This document shows positions 17,889-26,590 of a stretch of 64,000 nt of DNA, piece after piece (within the stretch, counting starts at the first letter, position 1; every line of letters begins with the position of its first letter). The stretch spans positions 438,008 through 502,007 of the forward strand of contig CAVWQP010000006.1 in NCBI GenBank assembly GCA_963757125.1, given 5' to 3'. The DNA comes from CAVVSD01 sp963757125 (GTDB lineage Bacteria; Actinomycetota; Thermoleophilia; Solirubrobacterales; Solirubrobacteraceae). The position numbers and the translations under genes are program-made. Below the pieces are notes generated by a model. It had not been told where the DNA came from and ran no database searches. It saw only the letters and a list, made by a program, of their open reading frames with translations.

Positions 17889-18746
17889 TCAGGGACGCAC
17901 GATGCAGCGGAAGCCGAGGTGGCTCGTCGAGGAGTCCACGGCCTCGCCCTGTCGTGCCGCCGGGCGGTAGCGCAGGCAGTACGTCGGCGCGCAGAGGTGC
18001 GAGCCGCCCTTGATGACGCGCCGCGGGATGTGCTCGCCGGGCTCCCCGTGGCAGGCCGCGACCTCCGCGTCGAAGCCGTCGGTGGTCCACTCCCAGACGT
18101 TGCCCGTCATGTCGTGCAGGCCGTAGCCGTTGACGGGGAAGGTGCCGACGGGGGAGGTGCCGCGGTGGCCGCGCCAGGGGAACTCGCCCTGCCAGGTGTT
18201 CGCCATCCGCGGGTCGGGCTCCTCGCCCCAGGCGTACGTCGCGCCCTCCAGTCCGCCGCGCGCCGCGTACTCCCACTCGGCCTCGGTCGGCAGCGCCGCG
18301 CCCGCCCACTCGGCGTAGGCCACGGCGTCCTCGTGGGCGATGTGCACGACGGGGTGGCGCGCCCGCGTGTACGTGTCGCTGCCCGGTCCCTCCGGGCTGC
18401 GCCAGGACGCGCCGGGCACGTAGTCCCACCAGCGCTTCCAGTCGTCGAGCGGCACCGGGCCGCGCGTGGGCTGGAAGACGAGCGAGCCGGGGACCAGCAT
18501 CTCGGGATCGGCGTCCGGGTAGTCGGCGGCCTCGGGGACGCGCTCGGCCAGGGTGACGTGGCCGGTCGCGCGGACGAAGCGCCGGAACGCGGCGACGGTC
18601 ACCGGCTGCGTGTCGATCCAGAAGCCGGCGACCTCGACGCGCCGGACCGGGCGCTCCTCGGGATAGAAGTCCTCGCTGCCCATGAGGAACGCGCCCGGCG
18701 CGATCCAGGTCATCCCCGCCCGGGGCGGCGCCTGCGTCTCAGACAT
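17889..18746 (-). CDS. formylglycine-generating enzyme (SUMF1 family)
   Basis: A 285-residue SUMF1/FGE-fold protein. The family opening is MTWIAPGAFLMGSEDFYPEE, followed by VAGFWIDTQPVTVAAFRRFV, LPTEAEWEYAARGG, GLHDMTGNVWEWTTD and the C-terminal HLGFRCI. The copper-binding cysteine pair of genuine formylglycine-generating enzymes is present (SHLCAPTYCLRYRPAAR, Cys-x4-Cys), unlike many EgtB/PvdO-type relatives that lack it. True FGEs oxidise a cysteine in sulfatases (CxPxR) to formylglycine. No sulfatase gene lies in this window. The gene overlaps the upstream universal stress protein gene by 8 bp and is probably co-transcribed with it. Confidence 0.88.
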   Translation of the reverse strand: MSETQAPPRAGMTWIAPGAFLMGSEDFYPEERPVRRVEVAGFWIDTQPVTVAAFRRFVRATGHVTLAERVPEAADYPDADPEMLVPGSLVFQPTRGPVPLDDWKRWWDYVPGASWRSPEGPGSDTYTRARHPVVHIAHEDAVAYAEWAGAALPTEAEWEYAARGGLEGATYAWGEEPDPRMANTWQGEFPWRGHRGTSPVGTFPVNGYGLHDMTGNVWEWTTDGFDAEVAACHGEPGEHIPRRVIKGGSHLCAPTYCLRYRPAARQGEAVDSSTSHLGFRCIVRP

Positions 18747-19605
18747 CGACGGACTCTCCTCGCGGGACGATGACGACGGGGCAGCGGGCGCCGTCGAGGA
18801 TGCGCCGCGCGACACCGCCGATGCCGACCGCGTCGGCCGGACCGTAGGCGCGCGAGCCGAGCAGCAGCACGTCGGCGTCCTCGGACGCGCGCAGGAGCGC
18901 CTCGACGGGGTCGCCGACGAGCACGCTGGTGTCCACGCCGGACCCGCCGGTCGCGGCGGCGATGGCCGGGCCCAGGATCGAGGACGCGTCGCGCGCGTCC
19001 GGCGGGCTCGCCGCCTCCGGGGCGATCTCGCGCGCGATCTCGCGGGCCTCGTCGACGCCGGGTGTGCCCGCGAGGACCATGACGACGTGCAGCGCGGCGC
19101 CGGCCGCCGCCGCGAGCCGGGTGGCGGCGCGCAGGGCCTCGCGGCCCTCGGGCGACGGCAGGACCGCGACCGCGATCCGCGCCAGCGGCCGCGACGCGTG
19201 CTCCTTCGGCGCGACCGCGACCGCACAGGGGGCGCCGTCGACGACCCGCTCGCTCGTCCGGCCCAGCGTGACGTTGCCGTGCGCGCCCGCGCGCGAGGAG
19301 CCGAGCACGGCCAGCACGGGCCGCTCCGCCGCCATCACCGCGTGGAGCCCGGCGGACGGGGACGGCGCGTCGAGCTCGCGCACCTCGATGCCTGCGCCGG
19401 GCAGCGTCGCGCGCATCCCGGCGAGGACCCCTGCGCGCTCAGTCGCGTGCTCGAGGCGCGCGAACCGCTCGGGGACGCTGCCGCCCGGGTGGACGACCAC
19501 CACGAGCAGCCTGGCGGCGAGCACCTCCGCCGCGACGCGCCCGAGCGCGACCGGCGCGCGGTCACCGGCGTCGGGATCGAAGGCGCTGACGACGCTGCGC
19601 TCCAT
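18739..19605 (-). CDS. tandem universal stress protein (two UspA domains)
   Basis: A protein of about 288 residues with two UspA domains. The first ends with VLGSSRAGAHGNVTLGRTSERVVDGAPCAVAVAP. The second ends with LLLGSRAYGPADAVGIGGVARRILDGARCPVVIVP. These carry the G-x2-G-x9-G-S/T type nucleotide-binding loop typical of ATP-binding Usp proteins, somewhat degenerate in the second domain. ATG 19605 (MERSVVSAFDPDAG) is preferred because the Usp strand begins there; an alternative ATG lies at 19635. Motif copy 2 lies directly upstream at 19644-19663, so this gene and the divergent small gene may share control. Confidence 0.82.
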   Translation of the reverse strand: MERSVVSAFDPDAGDRAPVALGRVAAEVLAARLLVVVVHPGGSVPERFARLEHATERAGVLAGMRATLPGAGIEVRELDAPSPSAGLHAVMAAERPVLAVLGSSRAGAHGNVTLGRTSERVVDGAPCAVAVAPKEHASRPLARIAVAVLPSPEGREALRAATRLAAAAGAALHVVMVLAGTPGVDEAREIAREIAPEAASPPDARDASSILGPAIAAATGGSGVDTSVLVGDPVEALLRASEDADVLLLGSRAYGPADAVGIGGVARRILDGARCPVVIVPRGESVDV

Positions 19606-19643
19606 GCTGCGCCCCACGGTACGCGGGCCGCGCATGACCGCGT

Positions 19644-19663
19644 CTCATCCCACCAGGGTGATG
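19644..19663. promoter_or_regulatory. repeated 20-bp intergenic motif, copy 2
   Basis: CTCATCCC-ACCA-GGGTGATG, in the 94-bp gap between the divergent universal stress protein gene and the small gene at 19699. The left flank (TGACCGCGT) resembles that of copies 1 and 3. Confidence 0.45.
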
Positions 19664-19698
19664 GCCGATGACCCTTCCGAAGCGCAGGATTGCGGCTC

Positions 19699-19911
19699 AT
19701 GGCGCTGAGCTACGAGATCCGGGTCCGTGGTCGCGTCGACGAGCACCTGGCAACCGAGCTCGGCCTCCGCGCCGACGTCGCGCCGGTCGAGACGGTCCTC
19801 AGCGGTGCCCTCGACGCCCAGGAGGACCTGCAGGACGTCCTGGCCCAGCTGCAGGACCTCGGGCTCGAGCTCGTCGAGATCCGCCGCCTTCCGTCGGAGG
19901 ACGCCAGGTAG
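19699..19911 (+). CDS. small conserved protein, paralogue of the 17484 gene
   Basis: A 70-residue soluble protein paralogous to the product at 17484. It shares the V-R-G opening (YEIRVRGRVDE), LGLRADVAPVETVLSGAL, the amphipathic LQDVLAQLQDL helix and GLELVEIRRLP. ATG 19699 is preferred over an in-frame TTG nine bases earlier because the homology to its paralogue starts there. It lies 62 bp before the MalT-like regulator gene and 36 bp after motif copy 2. The function is unknown. Confidence 0.7.
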   Translation: MALSYEIRVRGRVDEHLATELGLRADVAPVETVLSGALDAQEDLQDVLAQLQDLGLELVEIRRLPSEDAR

Positions 19912-19972
19912 GCCGGATCGCCCGGAACCTGGCGTGGACACGCCGGACAAGCACGCTGTACGGTGCGGGCCG

Positions 19973-22636
19973 ATGTCCGTCGGGGGCCCTGCGCCGCTCC
20001 TCCTCACCCAGGTCGCCATGCCTGCGACCCCCGCGGGGATCGTGCCGCGGCCGAGGCTCGCGCGCCTCCTGCGCGACGGCATCGACGGCTTCACGACGCT
20101 CGTGTGCGCGCCCGCCGGGAGCGGCAAGACGTCGCTGCTCACCGCGGAGCTCGGTCGCGACGGCCTTCCCCGGCCGGCCTGGGTCTCCCTCGGCGTCGGC
20201 GACGACGAGCCGGGCCGCTTCTGGGGGACCGTGCTCGCGGCGCTGCGTGCGGCCGGCGTCGTGCGGGAGGGCTCCGCGCTCGACGCGCTCGCGCCGCCGG
20301 TCCGCGAGTCGCGGCGCAGCTTCATGCCGCTGCTGGTCAACGCGCTGGCCGAGCTCGACGACCCGGTCGTGCTCGTGCTCGACGACCTCCATCTCGTCCG
20401 CTCGCGCGAGTGCCTCTCGCAGCTGGCCTTCCTGCTCCTGCACGCCCCGTCGACGGTGCGCCTGGTGCTCAGCACCCGCGCCGACCCCTCGCTCCCGCTG
20501 CACCTCATGCGCGTCCGCGGGCAGCTCGTCGAGATCCGCGTCGCCGACCTGGCGTTCACCGAGGACGAGGCCGCCGCGCTGCTGGCGACGCACGGCGTCA
20601 CGCTGACGCCCGAGCTCGTCGGCACGCTCTGCGCCCGCACCGAGGGCTGGGGTGCCGGCCTGCGGCTGGCCGCGCTGAGCCTCAAGGACCGCGAGGACCC
20701 GGAGCGCTTCGTCGAGGAGTTCGCCGGCGACGACCGCGCGGTCGGCGACTACCTGCTGGCGGAGGTCCTCGATCGTCAGCCGCCACGCCTCAGGCGCTTC
20801 CTCCTGCGGACGTCGATCGTCGACCGCATCTGCGGCGACCTGGCGGACGCGCTCACCGACGAGGACGCGGGCGCCGACGCGCTGGCGACGCTCGAGCTCA
20901 CGAACGGGTTCGTCATCGGCCTGGACTCGCGCCGCGAGTGGTACCGCTACCACCGCCTGTTCGCGAAGCTCCTGCGGATGCGCGCCCGCAGCGAGCTCGG
21001 AGACGAGCTCGCGGTGTTGCACCGCCGCGCGGCGCACTGGTACGCGAGCCACGGGGAGCAGGAGCAGGCGCTCGGCCACGCGGTCCAGGCGCAGGACTGG
21101 GATCTCGGCACCGAGCTCGCCGCCCGGCACTGGTTCGACCTCTTCGTGCGGGGCCAGAGCGACGCGCTGCGCGGCCTCGTCGACGCGATCCCCGTGGACC
21201 GGCTGGAGCGCGACGCGGAGCTCGCGGCGGCCATGGCCTGCACGGCGCTGGACGCCGGCGACACCGCGTCCGCGCGGCGGCACCTCGACCGCGCCGAGTG
21301 CGCCGAGGGTGCTCTGCCCGACGCCCGGCGCCGCGCGTACCTCGAGACGATGGCGCTCGCGCGGCTGTACCTGGCGCGCAGGGAGGGCGACTTCGACGCG
21401 GCGCTCAGCGCTGCCGACACGCTGCTGGAGCAGGCGGCGAGCCACGGCGGCTGGCCCGACGACGCCCGGCGCGCGCTCGTCCACGGCAAGCTGGGGGAGA
21501 CGGCGCTGTGGGCCTACCGCTTCGACCGCGCGCGGGCCGAGCTGCAGGAGGCGATCGCGCTCGCGCGGGCGATCGGACTCGACTACGTCGCCGTCGGGGC
21601 GCTGGGGCATCTGTCGCTCCTCGAGCAGATCGACGTCGGGCCCGAGCGGAGCGTCGCGATCGCCAGGGAGGCGGTCGCGCTGGCCGAGGGACGCGGCTGG
21701 ATCGCGATCCCGCAGACGGCGGGCGCGCACGCGACGCTCGCTGCGGCCGCACTGCTGTCCGAGCTGCGGCCCGACGACGCCGAAGAGCACCTGGGCCGCG
21801 CGCGCGACGCGCTCGCGAACGCCGACCTCCGCCAGACCGCGTTCGTCGTCGCGATCATCGCCGCGCGCGTCCACGCGGCCAACGGCAGGCCCGAGGGCGC
21901 CCTGCACGAGCTCGAGCGCTTCGAGGTGATCCATCGTGGTGGGGCGAGCGCGCCGTTCGAGCGGGCGATGATCGCCTGCACGCGCGCCCGGGTGCTCGCG
22001 GTCATGGGCGACCTGGACGGAGCGCGGCAGCGGCTGGCGGAGGTCGCCGGCGAGCCCTGGCCGATCGTGGCGGTGACCGAGGCGCGGATCCTCCTCGCCG
22101 AGGGCGATCCCGCCGCGGCGGTCGGGGTGCTCACCCAGGCGTCGCCGGCCATCTACAGCGGGACGGCCGTCGAGGCGCGGGTGACGCTCGCGATCGCCCA
22201 CGACGAGACGCGCGACACCGCTGCCGCGTCGCGTGCGGTCGAGGAGGCGCTGGAGGACTGCGAGCGCAGCGGCCACCGCTGGCCGTTCATCGAGGCGGGA
22301 CGACGGATGGAGAACCTGCTGCGCGCGCAGATCCGCTCGGGCACCGCGCACCGCGCGATCGTCGGCGAGCTCATCGCGGCGTTCGAGGACCGTCTCCCGG
22401 CGCGGCGACCCGTCACGCCGCTGCTCGAGCCGCTCAGCGACCGCGAGCAGGCGATCCTCCGCTACCTCCCGACGACGCTCTCCAACCGCGAGATCGCCTC
22501 GGAGCTGTTCGTCACCACGAACACGGTCAAGACGCACCTGCGCAGCATCTACCGCAAGCTCGACGTCGCCCGCCGCCGGGACGCCGTCGACCGCGCCCGG
22601 GATCTACGCCTCCTGAGCTCCGGTCTTGGGCGCTAG
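19973..22636 (+). CDS. MalT-like LuxR family transcriptional regulator
   Basis: An 887-residue STAND-type regulator. The P-loop is APAGSGKTSLL (residues about 46-56), and VLVLDDLHLV is the Walker B/second Asp region. It is followed by the MalT-type FTEDEAAALL and TEGWGAGLRLAALSL segments, the YRYHRLFAKLLR block, a long TPR-like helical repeat domain (about residues 400-800) and a C-terminal LuxR helix-turn-helix (about 820-885: LSDREQAILRYLPTTLSNREIA, TVKTHLRSIYRKL). Such proteins bind ATP and an inducer to activate promoters. The inducer and target genes are unknown. The last 33 bases overlap the convergent flippase-like gene. Confidence 0.9.
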   Translation: MSVGGPAPLLLTQVAMPATPAGIVPRPRLARLLRDGIDGFTTLVCAPAGSGKTSLLTAELGRDGLPRPAWVSLGVGDDEPGRFWGTVLAALRAAGVVREGSALDALAPPVRESRRSFMPLLVNALAELDDPVVLVLDDLHLVRSRECLSQLAFLLLHAPSTVRLVLSTRADPSLPLHLMRVRGQLVEIRVADLAFTEDEAAALLATHGVTLTPELVGTLCARTEGWGAGLRLAALSLKDREDPERFVEEFAGDDRAVGDYLLAEVLDRQPPRLRRFLLRTSIVDRICGDLADALTDEDAGADALATLELTNGFVIGLDSRREWYRYHRLFAKLLRMRARSELGDELAVLHRRAAHWYASHGEQEQALGHAVQAQDWDLGTELAARHWFDLFVRGQSDALRGLVDAIPVDRLERDAELAAAMACTALDAGDTASARRHLDRAECAEGALPDARRRAYLETMALARLYLARREGDFDAALSAADTLLEQAASHGGWPDDARRALVHGKLGETALWAYRFDRARAELQEAIALARAIGLDYVAVGALGHLSLLEQIDVGPERSVAIAREAVALAEGRGWIAIPQTAGAHATLAAAALLSELRPDDAEEHLGRARDALANADLRQTAFVVAIIAARVHAANGRPEGALHELERFEVIHRGGASAPFERAMIACTRARVLAVMGDLDGARQRLAEVAGEPWPIVAVTEARILLAEGDPAAAVGVLTQASPAIYSGTAVEARVTLAIAHDETRDTAAASRAVEEALEDCERSGHRWPFIEAGRRMENLLRAQIRSGTAHRAIVGELIAAFEDRLPARRPVTPLLEPLSDREQAILRYLPTTLSNREIASELFVTTNTVKTHLRSIYRKLDVARRRDAVDRARDLRLLSSGLGR

Positions 22637-23692
22637 CGCCCAGCCCCCGAGCCCGAACGGCAGCGGCAGCCAGTAGGAGAACAGCCGGTAGGCGAACGTC
22701 GCGAGGACGGCGTCGCCCGGCGACACGCCCGCGAGCGCGAGCATCGCGGTGAGGCCCGCCTCGACGAAGCCCAGGCCGCCCGGCGTCACCGGGATCTGCG
22801 CCAGGACCTGCGCGCCGCAGAACGCCAGGAGGGCGAGCCCGGGCCGGGGGTGCGAGCCGATCGCCGCGAGGGCGGCCAGGAGCGTGCCGAAGTCGAAGAG
22901 CCACTTCCCGGCGGTCGCCGCGAGCGCGCGCTTCCACTTGGGCCCGAGCGTCGCGAGGATGCGGTCGCGCTCGCGCAACAGCCGCGACGGCAGGCCGTGC
23001 AGCGGCTCGGCCTTGCGCCGCAACGCGTTGCGCACGCGCTGCACGGTGCGGCCGATCCAGCGCAGCGGCCCGTCCGTGGTCAGGAGCACCGCGCCGATGC
23101 CGACCAGCACCGCGAAGACGGCCAGGCCGGCGATCGTGGTCTCCAGCAGCGTGCGATCGACCGAGCCCCGGAACAGCGCCGGGATCGCGAGGATCGGAAG
23201 CGCCAGCACGACGGCGAAGACCAGGAGGTTCGCGGCGGTCAGCGCCGCGACGGTGGAGCCCGTCGGCAGTCCGGCCTGCACGAGGATCCGGTACTGCAGC
23301 GCTGCGCCGAGCGCGCCGCCGCCCGGCGCGATCTTCGACAGCGCGTTGCCCGCGAGCTGCGAGGTGATGACCGGGCGCCACTGCCGAGCCCGCAGCGCGA
23401 CGTGCTGCAGCGCCCACAGACACGCGAACGACGCGAGCTGGAGCCCGGCCATGAGCGCCAGCCAGGGGATCGAGAAGCGCGTGATCTGCCGCCAGGAGCC
23501 GAAGACCTCGACGATGCTCGGGAACACGAGGTAGAGCGAGATCCCGGTGACGGCGAGCCACATCGCCGACTTCACGATCCGTCTGCGCGGAGGCTCGACC
23601 GCGCGCTCGATCTCGCCGGGCGTGTCGGCGCGGTTCTCGATCGCCCGCTCGACCCGGTCGCCGAGCGTCTCCGAACGCTCCGGTGCTGTCAC
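22604..23692 (-). CDS. flippase-like (lysylphosphatidylglycerol synthase TM / YbhN) membrane protein
   Basis: A 362-residue membrane protein of the LPG-synthase TM region/flippase-like family. After a charged cytoplasmic N-terminus there are about eight helices. Hallmarks are NALSKIAPGGGALGAALQYRIL and, near the end, QVLAQIPVTPGGLGFVEAGLTAML. These two glycine-rich motifs define the family. GTG 23692 overlaps the stop of the GAP-family gene (GTGA). Relatives flip or transfer lipid-linked groups. No separate synthase domain is present here, so only the membrane module is encoded. Confidence 0.82.
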   Translation of the reverse strand: MTAPERSETLGDRVERAIENRADTPGEIERAVEPPRRRIVKSAMWLAVTGISLYLVFPSIVEVFGSWRQITRFSIPWLALMAGLQLASFACLWALQHVALRARQWRPVITSQLAGNALSKIAPGGGALGAALQYRILVQAGLPTGSTVAALTAANLLVFAVVLALPILAIPALFRGSVDRTLLETTIAGLAVFAVLVGIGAVLLTTDGPLRWIGRTVQRVRNALRRKAEPLHGLPSRLLRERDRILATLGPKWKRALAATAGKWLFDFGTLLAALAAIGSHPRPGLALLAFCGAQVLAQIPVTPGGLGFVEAGLTAMLALAGVSPGDAVLATFAYRLFSYWLPLPFGLGGWALAPKTGAQEA

Positions 23693-24363
23693 AGGCCGGC
23701 GATCCCGTCCCCGAGCAGCTTGGTGCCGATGACGAGCATGAGCACGGCCATGATCGCCGCGTTGTTGGCCGCCATCCACGCCTTCATGCCGTCGAGCGTC
23801 TCGCGCGAGCGGCTGCCGAGCGCGAAGTACACGACGACCGGCGCAGCCACGCCGACCGTGGCGACGAGCACGAAGATCGCGAGCGCGACGGCCTGCTCGC
23901 CCGTGTCGATGCCGGTCTGGGCGATCGCGGCGGCCGCGGCGACTGTCAGGAGGAGGTTCTTCGGGTTCACGCCGGAGAGCAGGCCGCCCAGCGCGAGCGC
24001 CTTCGGCGTGCCGAACCCGTCGATCGTCTGCATCCAGGTGGGCAGCGTGGCATCGTGGTCGCCGCGGCGCGGCCGCCCGCGCCAGCCGTGGACCCCGAGC
24101 AGCAGCAGCAGCGCGCCGAGGACGAGCTTGAGCACGCTGACCCAGGTGGCCGGCTCACCGTCGGAGGATGCGTCCGCGCCGCTCGACGCGAGCAGCACGA
24201 TCGTCCCCACGACTGCGAGCCCGATGACCCACCCCAGGACGAACGCCGGCCCGTTGGACCGGGCGCGCGGGGTGGCGAGCATGAGCACCACGGCGATGAT
24301 CGGGATGGGGCTCACCGCGACGCCCACGCCCAGGGACAGGACCTGCCCGATCGCTTCCTTCAT
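23689..24363 (-). CDS. GAP family (SfLAP/LysE-like) membrane protein
   Basis: A 224-residue polytopic membrane protein of the GAP family (sulfolipid-addressing-protein-like, LysE superfamily fold). The start VLSLGVGVAVSPIPIIAVVLMLATPRARSNG and the central LALGGLLSGVNPKNLLLTVAAAAAIA segment are diagnostic. About six helices are seen. The family is linked to export of glycolipids in mycobacteria; here the coupling to a flippase-like gene fits a lipid-related export role, which is inference. Motif copy 3 lies 35 bp upstream of the ATG. Confidence 0.8.
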   Translation of the reverse strand: MKEAIGQVLSLGVGVAVSPIPIIAVVLMLATPRARSNGPAFVLGWVIGLAVVGTIVLLASSGADASSDGEPATWVSVLKLVLGALLLLLGVHGWRGRPRRGDHDATLPTWMQTIDGFGTPKALALGGLLSGVNPKNLLLTVAAAAAIAQTGIDTGEQAVALAIFVLVATVGVAAPVVVYFALGSRSRETLDGMKAWMAANNAAIMAVLMLVIGTKLLGDGIAGL

Positions 24364-24397
24364 GACGGCGATGCTCGGGGACGCGCGGGGTACCCGT

Positions 24398-24417
24398 CAT
24401 CGCCCGGACGGGATGAG
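24398..24417. promoter_or_regulatory. repeated 20-bp intergenic motif, copy 3 (minus orientation)
   Basis: Read on the minus strand this is CTCATCCC-GTCC-GGGCGATG, differing from copy 1 at one base. The flanks also match (TGACGCCAC before, AC after). It lies between the GAP-family gene and the divergent SulP remnant, close to both starts. Confidence 0.5.
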
Positions 24418-24443
24418 GTGGCGTCACCCGCCGAGGCGGCACA

Positions 24444-25131
24444 TTGCCGCACGTGTTCTCGTCGCTGCGGGGCTACGACCGCCGGTGGCTGCGCGGCGAC
24501 CTCATGGCCGGCCTCACCGTCTGGGCCGTCCTCGTGCCCGAGTCGCTGGCCTACGCGTCGATCGCGGGCGTCTCGCCCGTCGTCGGCCTGCACGCCGCGC
24601 CGGCCGCGCTGATCCTCTACGCCGCGTTCGGCAGCTCGCGCACCTCATCGTCGGGCCGATGTCGGCGACCGCGGCGCTCTCGGCGGCGACCGTCGGCGAC
24701 CTCGTCGCGCCGAGCGGCGACAAGTTCGTGGCGATGACCGCGGCGCTCGCCATCACGACCGGAATCGCGGCGCTCCTCGCGGGCATCCTGCGGCTCGGCT
24801 TCCTGGCCAGCTTCATCTCCGAGCCCGTGATCAAGGGCTTCATCGTGGGGCTCGCGCTGACGATCATGATCGGCCAGGTCCCCAAGCTGCTGGGGCGTGA
24901 CCGGCGTGGTCCTCGACGCCGAGTCGGTGCCGTCGATCGACGTCACGGCGGCCCGGATGCTGGCGGAGGTCGCCGACGAGCTGCAGCGCGACGGCATCGG
25001 GTTCGTCATGGCCCGCGACGTCGGCCAGGTCGCGCGACATCCTGCGCGAGGCCGACGAGTCCGGCCGGCCGCGGATGGCGACGACGATCCCGGAGGCCGT
25101 CGCGATGGCCTCCGGGACCGATGCGCACTGA
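24444..25131 (+). pseudogene. SulP-type anion permease remnant with STAS domain
   Basis: Relic of a SulP family sulfate/bicarbonate-type permease. The N-terminal part is clear: LRGYDRRWLRGDLMAGLTVW, VPESLAYASIAGVSPVVGLH, then after a 1-base loss near 24640 LIVGPMSATAALSAATVGDL and FISEPVIKGFIVGLALTIMIG. At about 24897 the sequence jumps directly into the C-terminal STAS domain (TGVVLDAESVPSIDVTAARML). Roughly 300 residues of helices are therefore deleted, with a frame change. Another +1 occurs near 25030 before the last residues (DILREADESGRP). With the transport core gone it cannot be functional. It is divergent from the GAP-family gene. Confidence 0.75.
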
Positions 25132-25261
25132 TCGTCAGTCGCGCGCGAACGCTGCCTTCCGGCAGATGGCGCGGTCTTCGGGCGCTACCCGCGGCGCGCT
25201 GGCTCGCCTTCGCGTGCTGTCGACGCAGGCGTTCCTCCCCACGCGGTGCTGTTCAGCTCGC

Positions 25262-25807
25262 ACGCTCATCCTCGCGAGCCAGTTCGACGTCTCGGACTCC
25301 TCCGCGCCCGCCTACCTCGACCTCGCTCGCGAACTCGCCGGCGCGCTGCTGCTCGGCCGCCTGTTCGACACCGTGGGGCGGCGGATCATGATCACCGCCT
25401 GCTACGCGGCGTCGGCTGCAGGCCTGGTCGTGCTCGCGATCCTCGTCGGGCAGGAGGCGCTCGGCATCTGGGGCTACATCGCGCTGCTGTCCGCCGTGTT
25501 CTTCGTCGCGTCCGCTGCGGCGTCGGCCGGCTACCTGACGGTCAGCGAGATCTTCCCGCTGGAGACGCGCGCGATGGCGATCGCGTTCTTCTACGCGATC
25601 TCGACGGGCATCGGCGGCACCGTCGGCCCGATCGTGTTCGGCCAGCTGCTGGGGACGAAGGCCACCGGCGTCATGATCGGCTTCCTCATCGCCGCCGGGC
25701 TCATGTTCATCGCCGCGGTGAGGGGCATCCTCGGCGTCGACGCCGAGCAGGAGTCCCTGGAGGACATCGCCGAGCCCCTCTCGGCCGAGGCGGCGGAGGG
25801 CAGCTAG
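25262..25807 (+). pseudogene. C-terminal fragment of an MFS transporter
   Basis: About 180 residues matching only the second half of a sugar-porter-like major facilitator. It reads LLLGRLFDTVGRRIMITACY, followed by helices, AGYLTVSEIFPLETRAMAIAFFYAISTG, GGTVGPIVFGQLLG and a charged tail ending EDIAEPLSAEAAEGS. The first six helices are absent: upstream is the end of the SulP remnant and unreadable sequence. The remaining piece is open to its natural stop (TAG 25805-25807). Most likely a 5'-deleted pseudogene; a short half-transporter product is possible but unlikely. Confidence 0.65.
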
Positions 25808-25952
25808 CGTTTCGCGGGCGATGGACCTCGCCCGCGAACTGCGCACCCTGATCCGCCGGCCCGTGGTTCTGGGCCTCGTCGGCGCCGCGGTGGGCGGCTA
25901 CCTGCTGGCGCGCCTGGCGCGGACCGACACCGGGACGCGGCGGGTGGAGCTC

Positions 25953-26570
25953 TCAGGCGAGCCGGAGACGACGGTGGCCCCAGGCGACGCCGAGCGAGGC
26001 GACGATGCCGGCCGCGCCGACGACGGCGACGATCGGGTTGCCGTTGAGGGCCGCGCCGCCGAGGACGCCGTAGAGGACGATCCGCGGCGAGGCGCCGACG
26101 GCGATCCCGACGACGAACGCTCGAGGGCGCACGCGCGCGACACCGCACGCGTAGTTGAAGGCGCAGGCGGGGAGGCCGGGCGCGCTGCGGACGAGCGCGA
26201 TGCCCCAGGGGCCGCTGCGCTCGAGCCGGTCGGCGACGGCGCGGGCCCGGTCCGGCAGCCGATCGGCGAGCGACGCTGGTGCCAGCCGGCGCGCGATCGC
26301 GAACGCGGCGAGGGCGCCCAGCGGGCTGCCGACGAGGCACAGCGCGATGCCCGCCGGCCCGAACAGCGCGACGGCGAGCACGTACAGCACGGGTCCGGGG
26401 AACAGCAGGCAGGTCGCAGGGACCCAGGCGGCGACGAACAGCAGCGGCGCCCAGACGCCGGCGGCCGCCACGAGACCGAGCCACGTGTCCGTGTCGCGCG
26501 GGAGCAGCAGGATGGCGGCGACGGCCGCGAGGAGCAGCGCCGCCACGGCGGCGAGACGCCGTGAACGCAT
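25953..26570 (-). CDS. TVP38/TMEM64 (VTT-domain) membrane protein
   Basis: A 205-residue membrane protein with a VTT (SNARE-associated/DedA-like) domain. Its N-terminal helix (LAAVAALLLAAVAAILLL) is followed by WAPLLFVAAWVPATCLLFPGPVLYVLAVALFG. The family core is GIALVRSAPGLPACAFNYACGVARVRPRAFVVG, including the re-entrant loop and the R-x-x-P-x-x-P-x-x-x-x-N-Y pattern. DedA/VTT proteins are implicated in lipid scrambling. ATG 26570 is divergent from, and nearly overlaps, the PHP-domain gene. Confidence 0.82.
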   Translation of the reverse strand: MRSRRLAAVAALLLAAVAAILLLPRDTDTWLGLVAAAGVWAPLLFVAAWVPATCLLFPGPVLYVLAVALFGPAGIALCLVGSPLGALAAFAIARRLAPASLADRLPDRARAVADRLERSGPWGIALVRSAPGLPACAFNYACGVARVRPRAFVVGIAVGASPRIVLYGVLGGAALNGNPIVAVVGAAGIVASLGVAWGHRRLRLA

Positions 26571-26590
26571 CGGCCGCAGGATACGAGCGG

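Noticed and set aside
22850..25807. Long plus-strand frame across the flippase and GAP genes into the MFS fragment
   Set aside because: Only the 3' end (from about 25262) has transporter features; the rest is the complement of two real minus-strand genes.
25821..26564. Plus-strand ORF starting with a membrane-like helix (LVGAAVGGYLLARLA)
   Set aside because: Only the first 45 residues look protein-like; the rest is the Asp/Arg/Gly-rich shadow of the minus-strand VTT gene, and no ribosome-binding site is visible. A very short gene of about 45 codons cannot be fully excluded.
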